From contig CAYMGQ010000019.1 of the NCBI GenBank assembly GCA_964390055.1, forward strand, positions 1 through 28,024: a stretch of DNA of 28,024 bases, given 5' to 3'. Position 1 is the first letter of the stretch; each line of letters opens with the position of its first letter. The notes beneath the pieces were generated by a model. The model saw only the letters and a program-made list of their open reading frames with translations. It did no database searches and was not told the origin of the DNA. The translations under genes and the position numbers were made by a program. Shown piece by piece: positions 8,046 through 16,057 of the stretch. This DNA is from CAYMGQ01 sp964390055. GTDB taxonomy: Bacteria; Bacillota; Clostridia; Peptostreptococcales; Natronincolaceae.

Positions 8046-8083
8046 GGTTAAATCCTCCTATGCAATTAAAATTTTCAAAATAA

Positions 8084-8365
8084 AAAATCCTCCATCCCAT
8101 TACAGGACGAAGGATATAATTTCTCCGCGGTACCACCTAAATTAGCTAAGTATAAGCTCTCTCAACCAGTACGGAATTTGTAAATTCGATACTGCCCAAT
8201 CTTTAACGGTTTGGCTCCGCCTAAGCCTACTTTAAGCTAGTATATTTCGGTTAGGAACTCAGAGATGTTCTTCGATATAAGCATTAGTATTGGCCTCCCA
8301 CTATCGCCAACTCGCTATAAACTCTAGCCTATACCTACTCTTCTCATCATAGTTTATAAGACCCA
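8084..8365 (-). ncRNA. T-box riboswitch (asparagine) controlling asnA
   Basis: On the minus strand the T-box core TGGTACCGCG (8126-8135) is followed by a terminator: an ATCCTTCGTCC arm pairing with GGATGGAGGAT (8088-8115) and then a T-run (8082-8087). The T-box core can pair with upstream sequence to form the antiterminator. Stem I lies in about 8250-8362, with GAAGAGTAG near its 5' end and the GGCGATAG/GGGAGGCC region in its upper part. The candidate specifier triplet is AAC (8267-8269), followed by a purine, matching tRNA-Asn and the asnA target. Stem boundaries are by eye. Confidence 0.9.
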
Positions 8366-8381
8366 TATATGATTTTACTAT

Positions 8382-8410
8382 ATTATAAGCCATCCAATTT
8401 ACTTTGTCAA
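8382..8410 (-). promoter_or_regulatory. Perfect-consensus promoter of the asnA T-box leader
   Basis: TTGACA (8405-8410), exactly 17 bp, TATAAT (8382-8387) on the minus strand. Transcription should start near 8375, just before stem I. Control is therefore expected at termination, not initiation. Confidence 0.85.
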
Positions 8411-8430
8411 TCCTCTAAATATATATGTCC

Positions 8431-9570
8431 CTACTCCCTTAAATTTTGAATAAAGAGCTTATGTATATCTCCTTGTAGGTTTACCCCATTTTTTATTAGG
8501 ACCTGGCTTAATGCCTTTAGGGTTATATATAATTTATCCTCGTAGCAATTTTCTCCCATATGGCCTATTCTTATTACCCTATCCTTTAGAAAATCAAAGG
8601 CTCCAGCTATCAGGATATTGTGCCTATCCAACATCCCTTTAAAAACCCTTTCAAAATCTACAGCCTCAGGTTGCATAAAAGTTGTCACAGTGTTGGAGAA
8701 ACCATCCTTGGGATAGAGCTCCAAACCTGCAGAAACCAAGGCTCTCCTAACAGCCTCAGCCATACACCTATGCCTTTCCAAGGCCCCCTTGTCCTCCAGC
8801 AAAATATCCACTGCCTCCCTCAGGGCATATATATCACTTATAGGTTGAGTATAGGGAAACCATTTCTTTTCATACCAATCCTCCCATATTGCCAAGTTAC
8901 AGTAAAAACTGGCTATAGGAAGCTCCCTGTTTAAAATTGCCTCCCATGCATCACTGCTAACACTTAGGAAGGTCAATCCTGGAGGAGCTGACAAGACCTT
9001 TTGAGATCCTCCTAGGGCAATATCAATTTGCCATTCATCAGTTTTTAATTCCTCTCCCCCCACAGAAGACACAGAATCCACCACTGTAAGAATACCATAT
9101 TCCTTTAACATAGGGCATATTATATCTACAGGGTTAGTTATTCCTGAGGGTGTCTCACAATGTACCATAGTGGCCATCTTAAAATCATGGTCCTCTTTCA
9201 AAAATCTTTCTAGCTCCCCTACATCAATTGCTCTTTCATAATCTGTGGTAAATAGTTCAACCTCTCCCCCATACATTTCAACGAAGTCTCCGAAACCCTT
9301 TCCAAAAATCCCATTGTCGATAACCAGGACCCTATCACCAGGTTCAATAATAGAGGCGCAAGCCGCCTCCAGGCCAAGGATTCCCTCTCCATTTAATATT
9401 AGAAGATCATTAGTTGTTTTTAATAATTCCTTTAATTTATCACAGGTCTCCTTGTAAAATTCATAAAAATCCAAATCTAAATCTGGATTGGTAATTTCTT
9501 TGGACAGGGCCCTTCTGACCCTTTCCCTTATATTTGTAGGACCCGGAGTCATTATTAATGGTGTCCTCAT
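8431..9570 (-). CDS. Class V aminotransferase (serine-pyruvate / alanine-glyoxylate type)
   Basis: 379 residues from ATG 9570; AGGAG lies 11 nt upstream. The GTG at 9579 is only 2 nt from that RBS and was not chosen. PLP-dependent fold type I enzyme that moves amino groups between serine or alanine and pyruvate or glyoxylate. Seen: the TPGPT entry motif (8-12), the D-S-V-S-S-V-G-G segment carrying the PLP-N1 Asp (about 165-172) and the Schiff-base Lys191 in GSQKVLSAPPG. Length is normal for the PucG/AGT family. It has its own promoter upstream and no clear terminator before the asnA promoter. The substrate pair cannot be fixed from sequence; a phosphonate or ureidoglycine aminotransferase is less likely but possible. 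Confidence 0.85.
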   Translation of the reverse strand: MRTPLIMTPGPTNIRERVRRALSKEITNPDLDLDFYEFYKETCDKLKELLKTTNDLLILNGEGILGLEAACASIIEPGDRVLVIDNGIFGKGFGDFVEMYGGEVELFTTDYERAIDVGELERFLKEDHDFKMATMVHCETPSGITNPVDIICPMLKEYGILTVVDSVSSVGGEELKTDEWQIDIALGGSQKVLSAPPGLTFLSVSSDAWEAILNRELPIASFYCNLAIWEDWYEKKWFPYTQPISDIYALREAVDILLEDKGALERHRCMAEAVRRALVSAGLELYPKDGFSNTVTTFMQPEAVDFERVFKGMLDRHNILIAGAFDFLKDRVIRIGHMGENCYEDKLYITLKALSQVLIKNGVNLQGDIHKLFIQNLRE

Positions 9571-9620
9571 CTTTATCACTACTCCTTTAATATTTTAAAA
9601 TATGTCCTTTCCCTACCCCC

Positions 9621-9649
9621 ATTATATAATGGAATTATCCCCAATACAA
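9621..9649 (-). promoter_or_regulatory. Promoter of the class V aminotransferase
   Basis: TTGTAT (9644-9649), 17 bp, TATAAT (9621-9626) on the minus strand. The -10 sits inside a 14-bp perfect palindrome, CCATTATATAATGG (9619-9632), which could also serve as a binding site. Confidence 0.6.
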
Positions 9650-9666
9650 ACCATCAACTTCCAAAG

Positions 9667-10557
9667 CTAGTCACCATACCCCAATTCCTTACTCCCTGGC
9701 TTTGGGCCTACAATAAACTTTTTAATTAAATGGGCTATTCCTTCATTTTCGTTACTTTTAGTCACCCAGTCAGCCCTAGCAATAACTCCCTTTTCGGCAT
9801 TGTCCATAGCCACACCTAGGCCAGCATAGTCAATCATAGACACATCATTATAATTATCTCCAACTGCAATAATTTCTTCCCTGTCTAGGGAAATTAATTT
9901 GCCTATATACTCTAGTGCCTTACCCTTTGTTGCATTTTGGTCCAAAATTTCTATATTGTCGGCATTTGAGCTGGTAATATCGACATCTCTTAAATCTTGA
10001 AGTTTGTCACTTAATTTTTTAAGTTTTTCTAAATCTTGAGAAATAATAAAAATACTGACAGCCTTGCCTCCCCCTTCAACAAAATCATTAAAATTAACCT
10101 TCTTATGGTTGCCAGTTAAGAAAACAGCCCTGAGAGATTTCCACAGGGCAGCTAGTTGGCCCATTCCTGTATTTATTAAAAACCTTCTAATATTTCTAAT
10201 CCTCTCCCTATAGGTCTGTATATAAATATATCTTTCATCAGAGATATTAAAATCCACATTGCTTGCAAGTAATATATCTATTGCCTGGGCCAGGGCCTTG
10301 GGCTTCATATAAGTGATAGAGATAATTTCCCCTTCCTTATTTCTGATAACACCACCATTATTAGTAACTATCCAGCAATCAATGCCCAATTGCCCCAGAT
10401 ATGGTTCAACGGTAACATAGTGTCTGCCAGTACAAAGGACAATTTCAACACCCCTTTGCCTAGCCCTTTTCAGTGCTTCTTTACTTGCAGGTGATATATC
10501 CTTATTATCTAAGAGCAGGGTCCCATCCATATCAGTTGCCAATAATTTATAAGTCAT
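9667..10557 (-). CDS. Cof-type HAD-superfamily phosphatase
   Basis: 296 residues from ATG 10557, preceded by GGAGGAT at 6 nt; an upstream in-frame start (10584) would include the RBS and overlap the previous gene. HAD type IIB hydrolases dephosphorylate sugar phosphates, FMN and similar metabolites. Motif I DMDGT (nucleophile and general-acid Asp) is near residues 8-12, motif II is the C-T-G-R segment, and motif IV GDNYNDVSM carries the Mg-binding Asp residues, with the large C2-type cap between. It starts 4 nt after the GIY-YIG gene stops, so the two are likely cotranscribed. The substrate is unknown. Confidence 0.88.
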   Translation of the reverse strand: MTYKLLATDMDGTLLLDNKDISPASKEALKRARQRGVEIVLCTGRHYVTVEPYLGQLGIDCWIVTNNGGVIRNKEGEIISITYMKPKALAQAIDILLASNVDFNISDERYIYIQTYRERIRNIRRFLINTGMGQLAALWKSLRAVFLTGNHKKVNFNDFVEGGGKAVSIFIISQDLEKLKKLSDKLQDLRDVDITSSNADNIEILDQNATKGKALEYIGKLISLDREEIIAVGDNYNDVSMIDYAGLGVAMDNAEKGVIARADWVTKSNENEGIAHLIKKFIVGPKPGSKELGYGD

Positions 10558-10561
10558 CCAG

Positions 10562-10837
10562 TTATCCTCCTCCACAACTATCATCTTTCTCTACAGCAAA
10601 TTTTTTAATCAGGGCCTCTTTTTTTTGCCTGCTAAGTTTCCTTATAAAATATTCCCTTTTTTGTGCCTCACTCCGGCTTTTATGCCCTTCCCAGTAGACT
10701 AACGAAACAGGTAGCCTACCCCTTGTATATTTAGCCCCTTTACCCTCATTATGGGTTTCCAGCCTATTGGTTAAATCCTTGGTCCAGCCTGTATAATAGG
10801 TCCCATCCTGACATAACAAAATATATGTGTACTTCAT
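10562..10837 (-). CDS. GIY-YIG domain protein (UPF0213/YazA-like)
   Basis: 91 residues, essentially a single GIY-YIG nuclease domain: YTYILLC (the GIY position), then YYTGWTKDLTNRLETH (the YIG position and the conserved Arg), then the KYTRGRLPVSLVYWE strand-turn and the Glu-containing helix SEAQKREYFIRKLS. This matches the stand-alone UPF0213 family; some members are reported to act on DNA, but the physiological role is unsettled. GGAGGT lies 9 nt before the ATG. It is followed immediately by the HAD phosphatase. The C-terminal SCGGG tail is unremarkable. Confidence 0.88.
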   Translation of the reverse strand: MKYTYILLCQDGTYYTGWTKDLTNRLETHNEGKGAKYTRGRLPVSLVYWEGHKSRSEAQKREYFIRKLSRQKKEALIKKFAVEKDDSCGGG

Positions 10838-10891
10838 TCCTTACTAACCTCCGATTCCTAGCAGTATAGAAAAATTGTCTACCTTCCCTTG

Positions 10892-11983
10892 CTAATTTTT
10901 ACCTAACTCCTGGCCCTTATCCTCTGTTCTCCTATATATTATACCAGCAATAAATATTATGCCTACATAGCCCACTAGAGGATAGAAGATTCCCATTAAT
11001 TCACTAAAGGAAAATAAACTTAGGATAAAGGTGAGGATAGCAACCAAGACAGCAAAAATCTGATTTCCCTTTTTGTCCCCCTTCTTAAAGCGGTGGCAGA
11101 CAGACCACATCATAGCAGAGGCAGAGGAAAACATCCCTAGGACCAAAACTATTGAGAAAACATTACCTAATAAAAAGGATATATTCCTTGCCAGATGGGC
11201 AACGGGTACCTCCAAATTAATAATATGACCGACATTTAATAGGAGGGCAGTATTCATAATCCCTATAGTTAATCCCACAGCAGCGGCCCCTAATAAGGCT
11301 CCATAAATAGCATCCTTCTCCCTCTTGGCTGACCTACCCAAATTACTAAAATAGCTACTCCCACTTAGAAAGTTTAAAGATAAATACAAAAGAGAACTAA
11401 TAGTCCAATGGGGGGCTGCCTGTAGCTCCCCAAGCATAGCCCTATATTTTAATATATCAGTAAAGTTATGGTAATCAGTAGCTATTGTGGCCACACCAAC
11501 TAATAATGAGAATATTATGATAATTGGTCCTACAGTAGAAATAAGCCTGACTAATTTTTCAAAGCCTAGCAAGTATGCGCATAAAACCATTGTCATCATT
11601 AGGGCAGAGCCCATATACTTGTTAATATTAAAATATTCAGAAAGTGTAGCCCCAACTCCTGATATTAGGACAGACATGATTAAAATAATAGTTATGGGAA
11701 TCAAAAAAGAATAAAATTTCCCCAATTTATCACCGCAAAAATATTTGAAATGTTGAAAGGACTCATCATCCCTATTTCGATAACCAGTAATTAATAATCT
11801 TTGACCTAAAAACATAAAGCCAAGCAAATTGAGTACAACCACAGCATAACTTAAATAGGCATAACTAGCAAAGAACTGGACTATCTCCTGGCCAGTAGCA
11901 AATCCCGACCCTATAACCCAAGCTATAAAGGCCCCGGCAAATTTTATTACCTCTCTTTTATCAGCTTTACCCTCCATGGCCAT
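10892..11983 (-). CDS. YkvI-like polytopic membrane protein (putative transporter)
   Basis: 363 residues with about ten hydrophobic segments and short loops. The N-terminal GSGFATGQEIVQFF motif is the hallmark of the YkvI/COG3949 group, distantly related to amino acid-polyamine type carriers (APC fold). No soluble domain; the tail is charged (RRTEDKGQELGKN). A G-rich RBS precedes ATG 11983 at about 6 nt; the second ATG, two codons later, lies further from it. It is divergent from the GMC oxidoreductase and 54 nt upstream of the GIY-YIG gene, so these may share a transcript. The substrate is unknown; this is a family-level call. Confidence 0.8.
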   Translation of the reverse strand: MAMEGKADKREVIKFAGAFIAWVIGSGFATGQEIVQFFASYAYLSYAVVVLNLLGFMFLGQRLLITGYRNRDDESFQHFKYFCGDKLGKFYSFLIPITIILIMSVLISGVGATLSEYFNINKYMGSALMMTMVLCAYLLGFEKLVRLISTVGPIIIIFSLLVGVATIATDYHNFTDILKYRAMLGELQAAPHWTISSLLYLSLNFLSGSSYFSNLGRSAKREKDAIYGALLGAAAVGLTIGIMNTALLLNVGHIINLEVPVAHLARNISFLLGNVFSIVLVLGMFSSASAMMWSVCHRFKKGDKKGNQIFAVLVAILTFILSLFSFSELMGIFYPLVGYVGIIFIAGIIYRRTEDKGQELGKN

Positions 11984-12159
11984 AGTTTGACCCCCACCCC
12001 TTTACCCTGTTTTTTTCTTATATCTCCTTAGTTTTATATTCTAACATAGTAATTGATTCTTTGCCCCTTAAATCCCTAATTATTTAAATCTTATTGGTAA
12101 CATTTATAGATTTTACTCATAAAATATATAGATTGCAAATTTTATATAGGAGGATTAAA

Positions 12160-13773
12160 ATGGAAGAATGGAAAAATGATGGATTAACCTACGACTATAT
12201 TGTAGTTGGTACAGGACCAGCGGGTGCTGTCCTTGCCAAAAAACTCACCGATGATAAAAGAAGCTCCCTGCTAGCCCTAGAGGCAGGAGATAATAATAGT
12301 AACGAGATACCCATTAGGAACTCCCTCTATGCCCCACCCTTTATATTGAGGGACAATTTTTCCCCCCAATATTACTGGCCGGGCAAGGGTGTACCCCAGG
12401 CCTTTGTAGACACCCGTTCCTTTCCTTGGACAGGTGGTCGTACCCTGGGTGGGACTTCCTCAGTTAACAATGAACAATATGTTAGGCCTTCCCAAGCCAA
12501 TATGAAACAATGGGAAGAGTTACTGGGACCCCTCTGGTCACCAAAACGGGAGACCCAACTGTTTTCAGAGCTAGAAAATTACAATGGCAAAACCGACAAT
12601 CCCCAGGCTCGAGGGGTTTGTGGAAGATTAGATATTAGGCAAACTCCGGTTAAACCCACTAATATGGTGGAAAAACTGGTTACAGCCATGGAAAAAGCCA
12701 CCGGTTTTCCTAGAATCCTAGATTATAACAACCCAGATACACCAATAGGACCCTTTACCCGCTGGCAACTTTATCAAATGCCTGATGGGACTAGGGAAAG
12801 TTCTGATACAGCCTTTTTATCCCCAGACATCATGACCCCTAAGGGCCAAGGTGTTGGAGGCAGAAGATTAACTGTATCCTTTAGGTCAACAGCCCTACAG
12901 ATAATCTTTGATAATGACAAAAGAGCTATAGGGGTAAAATATCTCAAGGAGGGAAAATGTATAACCGCCTATGCCTGTAAAAAGGTTATTGTATCGGCAG
13001 GAATCAAGAGTCCTCAGCTATTAATGCTTTCCGGTATTGGCCCATCCCAGGTCCTTGAAAAAGCTGGAGTGCCTCTTATCCACCATAATCCCAATGTGGG
13101 TAAACACCTAACAAGCCATGCCTTTAATACAGTTAGCTTTTCCACCAATCCAGAGGATAGGCCCCTGCCCAAGGATGATCCTGATGCCCTATACCCAGGA
13201 GGAGCCTTTTTACCAGACCCAACAGCTGGAGCCGATGAAAATCGTCGCGGGGTCCAGATTATCGGCCTGCCTGGAGAAAATAATACTTTGAACCTAGGAT
13301 TTTACCTAACAGAACCCAAGGCAAGGGGCACTGTCATCATACAAGATAATGACCCCTTAAAAATGGTCCTTGCAAATGAAGGGTTTTTGAACAATCCAGC
13401 AGATATGCAGTCCATAAAAAATATTTTTAGAACATACATTAAAAATATCGCAGCTGAACTTTCAAAAATTGATTGCAAATACCAACTCTTGACACCATCC
13501 CTAGATATTATCAATGACGATAAAAAACTTGAAAATTATATAAGGGAAGACTTAAATGCAACCCACCACGTCCAGGGTACCCTCAGGATGGCACCTAGTC
13601 AGGAAAAGGGTGTAGTAGATGCCACAGGGCACGTCTTTGGGGTAAGGAACTTAATTGTTGCCGATGATTCCATTGCCCCCTTTGTTTCCGATGGAAATAC
13701 ATCAGCCCCCTCCTTCCTAATTGGTGCAAACATTGCAGACCAATTATTGGGCCGGCCCTGCTGTGGTCTATAG
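12160..13773 (+). CDS. GMC-family FAD-dependent oxidoreductase
   Basis: 537 residues from ATG 12160, preceded by AGGAGG (12148-12153) at 6 nt; the in-frame extension to 12094 has no RBS. Glucose-methanol-choline oxidoreductases oxidise alcohols with FAD. Seen: the FAD motif VGTGPAG (about 17-23), the GGRTLGGTSSVNN segment (family signature 1), the second signature around SAGIKSPQLLMLSGIGP, and the C-terminal catalytic pair, His469/470 in ATHHVQGTLRM and Asn513 in DGNTSAPSF. No signal peptide. It stands alone on the plus strand among minus-strand genes, 21 nt from the convergent MATE gene and with no terminator between. The substrate is unknown; choline or glucose oxidation should not be assumed. 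Confidence 0.88.
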   Translation: MEEWKNDGLTYDYIVVGTGPAGAVLAKKLTDDKRSSLLALEAGDNNSNEIPIRNSLYAPPFILRDNFSPQYYWPGKGVPQAFVDTRSFPWTGGRTLGGTSSVNNEQYVRPSQANMKQWEELLGPLWSPKRETQLFSELENYNGKTDNPQARGVCGRLDIRQTPVKPTNMVEKLVTAMEKATGFPRILDYNNPDTPIGPFTRWQLYQMPDGTRESSDTAFLSPDIMTPKGQGVGGRRLTVSFRSTALQIIFDNDKRAIGVKYLKEGKCITAYACKKVIVSAGIKSPQLLMLSGIGPSQVLEKAGVPLIHHNPNVGKHLTSHAFNTVSFSTNPEDRPLPKDDPDALYPGGAFLPDPTAGADENRRGVQIIGLPGENNTLNLGFYLTEPKARGTVIIQDNDPLKMVLANEGFLNNPADMQSIKNIFRTYIKNIAAELSKIDCKYQLLTPSLDIINDDKKLENYIREDLNATHHVQGTLRMAPSQEKGVVDATGHVFGVRNLIVADDSIAPFVSDGNTSAPSFLIGANIADQLLGRPCCGL

Positions 13774-13794
13774 ACTGGAAAATTTAATATCAAG

Positions 13795-15159
13795 CTAATT
13801 TAAAAATTCCATAGCCCTATAAGTATAGGCAAAGGCATCTTTACATGGACCATAACAAGCTAAAGCAAATACTAGTGTTGCTAGCTCCGCTAGGGGGATA
13901 GTTAACCATACACCATTTATAGCAAATATCCGTGGTAGTATAGTTATACCTATTAAGATAAAAACAAAGCCCCTGCCCATAGATATACCTATAAATGCCC
14001 TAGCCCTTTCCTTGGATTGTAGGAAGGATATTAAAACCGTATTCAACCCCATTAACATAAAGGATAGGAAATATAGCCTTATACCGGTAATGCTCATTTG
14101 CATTAAGGTGGGGTTATTTTCCTTAATAAAAATAGATGCTAATCCCCTAGGAAATGCCAGCCCCAGAGCCAGGAAACCTATTCCCACCCCCAAAGAGGTA
14201 AAGATAGCTAGTTTTGTAATCTTATATACTCTTTCCATCTTACCTGCCCCATAATTTATACTAATAATGGGCTGGATTCCTTGCCCAATACCATTAAAGA
14301 CTGCTGCACAAAATAGGGACAGGTTAGCTACTATGCTATAGGCAGCCACCCCTAAGTCCCCCTCCAAACCTAAAATAACCTTATTAAATATAAAAATCAC
14401 CGCACCGGCCATGGTTTCAATAATAAAACCCGGTATACCATTGGAAATTATCCTCCTTAGGGTGGCAAAATTGAAACTTATGGATGTTAGAGCTATAGTG
14501 TTCCTCCTTTTTATAAAATGACTGCTTAATATAATCAAACTAATAATGGGTGATAATGCATTAGCAATACCGATCCCCCTCATCCCCCAGTCAAATACAA
14601 ACAAAAATATATAATCCAAGATTACATTTGAAATACTGCTTGCCAACATGGCTATCATAGATAATCTTGGAGAATTGTCATTCCTTACAAATACAATTAG
14701 AAATGTATTTATTACAAAAAATATACTAGCTAAAAATAATGGGGTTAGGTATTCCTTTGACATATTTAGGACCAAACCCTGGGAAGCCCCCATTAGTAGA
14801 GAAAATTCTTCTAGATACAATAGGCCAAAAATAGATAGTAGAGCCCCTGCTATAGCAGAAAGTAGAAAAGCTATGGTAAAAATATTGTTTGTCTCACTAT
14901 CCCGGCCCTCACCCTTAAATATGGATACTATAGTAGCACCACCTACCCCGAATAATAAACCCAATCCAGAGAATACATTCATTATAGGTATGGACACATT
15001 CAAGGCAGTTAGACCATTGCTACCAAGGCCCCTTCCCACTAATAATGTATCCCCAAGGACATACAGTGAAATTCCCAACATTCCACCCACACTGGGTAAT
15101 AAATAATTTAAAAACATTCTGTTTATATTACCCTGAAGTAACTCCTGATGTCTTTTCAA
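13795..15159 (-). CDS. MATE family multidrug/cation efflux transporter
   Basis: 454 residues with about twelve hydrophobic segments in two related halves. The N-terminal Q-G-N-I-N-R-M-F-L-N-Y-L-L-P and GDTLLVGRGLGSNGLTALN segments are typical of the MATE fold (MepA/DinF-like branch). Members export cationic drugs or metabolites by Na+ or H+ antiport across the membrane. TTG start at 15159, with GGAGGAGGA immediately upstream at a suitable distance. The promoter at 15194-15223 is overlapped by a perfect inverted repeat, suggesting repression by an unlinked regulator. It is monocistronic and convergent with the GMC gene. Confidence 0.92.
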   Translation of the reverse strand: MKRHQELLQGNINRMFLNYLLPSVGGMLGISLYVLGDTLLVGRGLGSNGLTALNVSIPIMNVFSGLGLLFGVGGATIVSIFKGEGRDSETNNIFTIAFLLSAIAGALLSIFGLLYLEEFSLLMGASQGLVLNMSKEYLTPLFLASIFFVINTFLIVFVRNDNSPRLSMIAMLASSISNVILDYIFLFVFDWGMRGIGIANALSPIISLIILSSHFIKRRNTIALTSISFNFATLRRIISNGIPGFIIETMAGAVIFIFNKVILGLEGDLGVAAYSIVANLSLFCAAVFNGIGQGIQPIISINYGAGKMERVYKITKLAIFTSLGVGIGFLALGLAFPRGLASIFIKENNPTLMQMSITGIRLYFLSFMLMGLNTVLISFLQSKERARAFIGISMGRGFVFILIGITILPRIFAINGVWLTIPLAELATLVFALACYGPCKDAFAYTYRAMEFLN

Positions 15160-15173
15160 AAATCCTCCTCCTT

Positions 15174-15199
15174 TAAAATAGAATACATATCCTATTTTA
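15174..15199. promoter_or_regulatory. Inverted repeat (candidate operator) over the MATE promoter
   Basis: TAAAATAG (15174-15181) and CTATTTTA (15192-15199) form a perfect 8-bp dyad with 10 bp between. The right arm coincides with the -10 element and the left arm lies around the start site. Geometry suits a dimeric repressor; no regulator gene is adjacent. Confidence 0.5.
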
Positions 15200-15223
15200 T
15201 GCCCTGTATGGCTTCCATGTCAA
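15194..15223 (-). promoter_or_regulatory. MATE gene promoter
   Basis: TTGACA (15218-15223), 18 bp, TAAAAT (15194-15199) on the minus strand, about 35 nt upstream of the start codon. Confidence 0.7.
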
Positions 15224-15323
15224 ATATCTTTTATTAACCTAGCCCATGCTATTACATATCCCTGGCCTTGACCAATGATTTATGGAGGGAATATTTATCA
15301 GATGATATTTTATATATCTAGGC

Positions 15324-16046
15324 CTATAAATACATAATTACCTCCTCATCTAAGATTTTTTTCCTCCTTTGCCAGTCGGGCATCAGGACAGTCAGGTAGG
15401 TATAAAAATTACTATCATGGTTTTTATATTTAAAATGCAAAAGTTCATGGAGGATAACATAGTCTATACAATGTTTTGGCCCCTTAATTAAGCCTGAATT
15501 TATTATTATCCTCCCATTTTTCCTATGACAGGACCCCCATCTTGTCTTCATATCCCTTATTCTAAGCTCTGGCCTCGGGATTTGAGAACTATTAACTAAT
15601 TTATGCATCCTGTCTAGAGATTTATTAAAATGATAGTGGGCCTTTTCATTGAGCCAAGCCTTGTACAAGCCTTCCTTTTTATTAAAATCCTCTGCATCCT
15701 TTACATATATATAGATAAGTCCCCGAAAATATTTTACCCCTTCAATTTCTGCCTGCCTAACCCTAAGACGGTATTGCCTGCCCAAATATCTTACAGACTC
15801 ACCACTGACAAAATCCATTTTTGCCTCTTGGGCTGATTGAAAACTTTGGAAATAATCCAAGTTTTTAATTATCCATGGGCCCTTTTTCTTGACAAAGTCT
15901 TTGATACAGGCTAGGGACACATTGTCATTTGCTGATACCCCAATGCTTAGGTCAGGCCTGACCCTAAGATTAATATTTTTTACATTTTTTCTTTCCAGTT
16001 GAAAATATATTTGTCTATCTCCATGGTTTACTGTATGTTTTGTCAT
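15324..16046 (-). CDS. YgjP-like (DUF45/SprT-fold) zinc metallopeptidase, last gene of the hsd operon
   Basis: 240 residues. The zinc motif is HELLH (200-204) with a third ligand candidate, His210 (KYKNHDSNF), and the conserved RWGSC at 169-173; together these mark the YgjP/COG1451 family of predicted M48-like peptidases. No signal peptide or membrane segment. GGGTGAG sits before ATG 16046, overlapping the end region of hsdR, from which it is separated by 11 nt, so it is cotranscribed and probably coupled. Members of this family recur next to type I restriction genes. Their role there is unknown; turnover of HsdR (compare ClpXP control in enterobacteria) is only a hypothesis. Confidence 0.88.
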   Translation of the reverse strand: MTKHTVNHGDRQIYFQLERKNVKNINLRVRPDLSIGVSANDNVSLACIKDFVKKKGPWIIKNLDYFQSFQSAQEAKMDFVSGESVRYLGRQYRLRVRQAEIEGVKYFRGLIYIYVKDAEDFNKKEGLYKAWLNEKAHYHFNKSLDRMHKLVNSSQIPRPELRIRDMKTRWGSCHRKNGRIIINSGLIKGPKHCIDYVILHELLHFKYKNHDSNFYTYLTVLMPDWQRRKKILDEEVIMYL

Positions 16047-16057
16047 TGTCTCACCCT

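Noticed and set aside
12094..12159. N-terminal extension of the GMC protein
   Set aside because: No RBS before 12094, and a textbook AGGAGG precedes ATG 12160, where family similarity begins.
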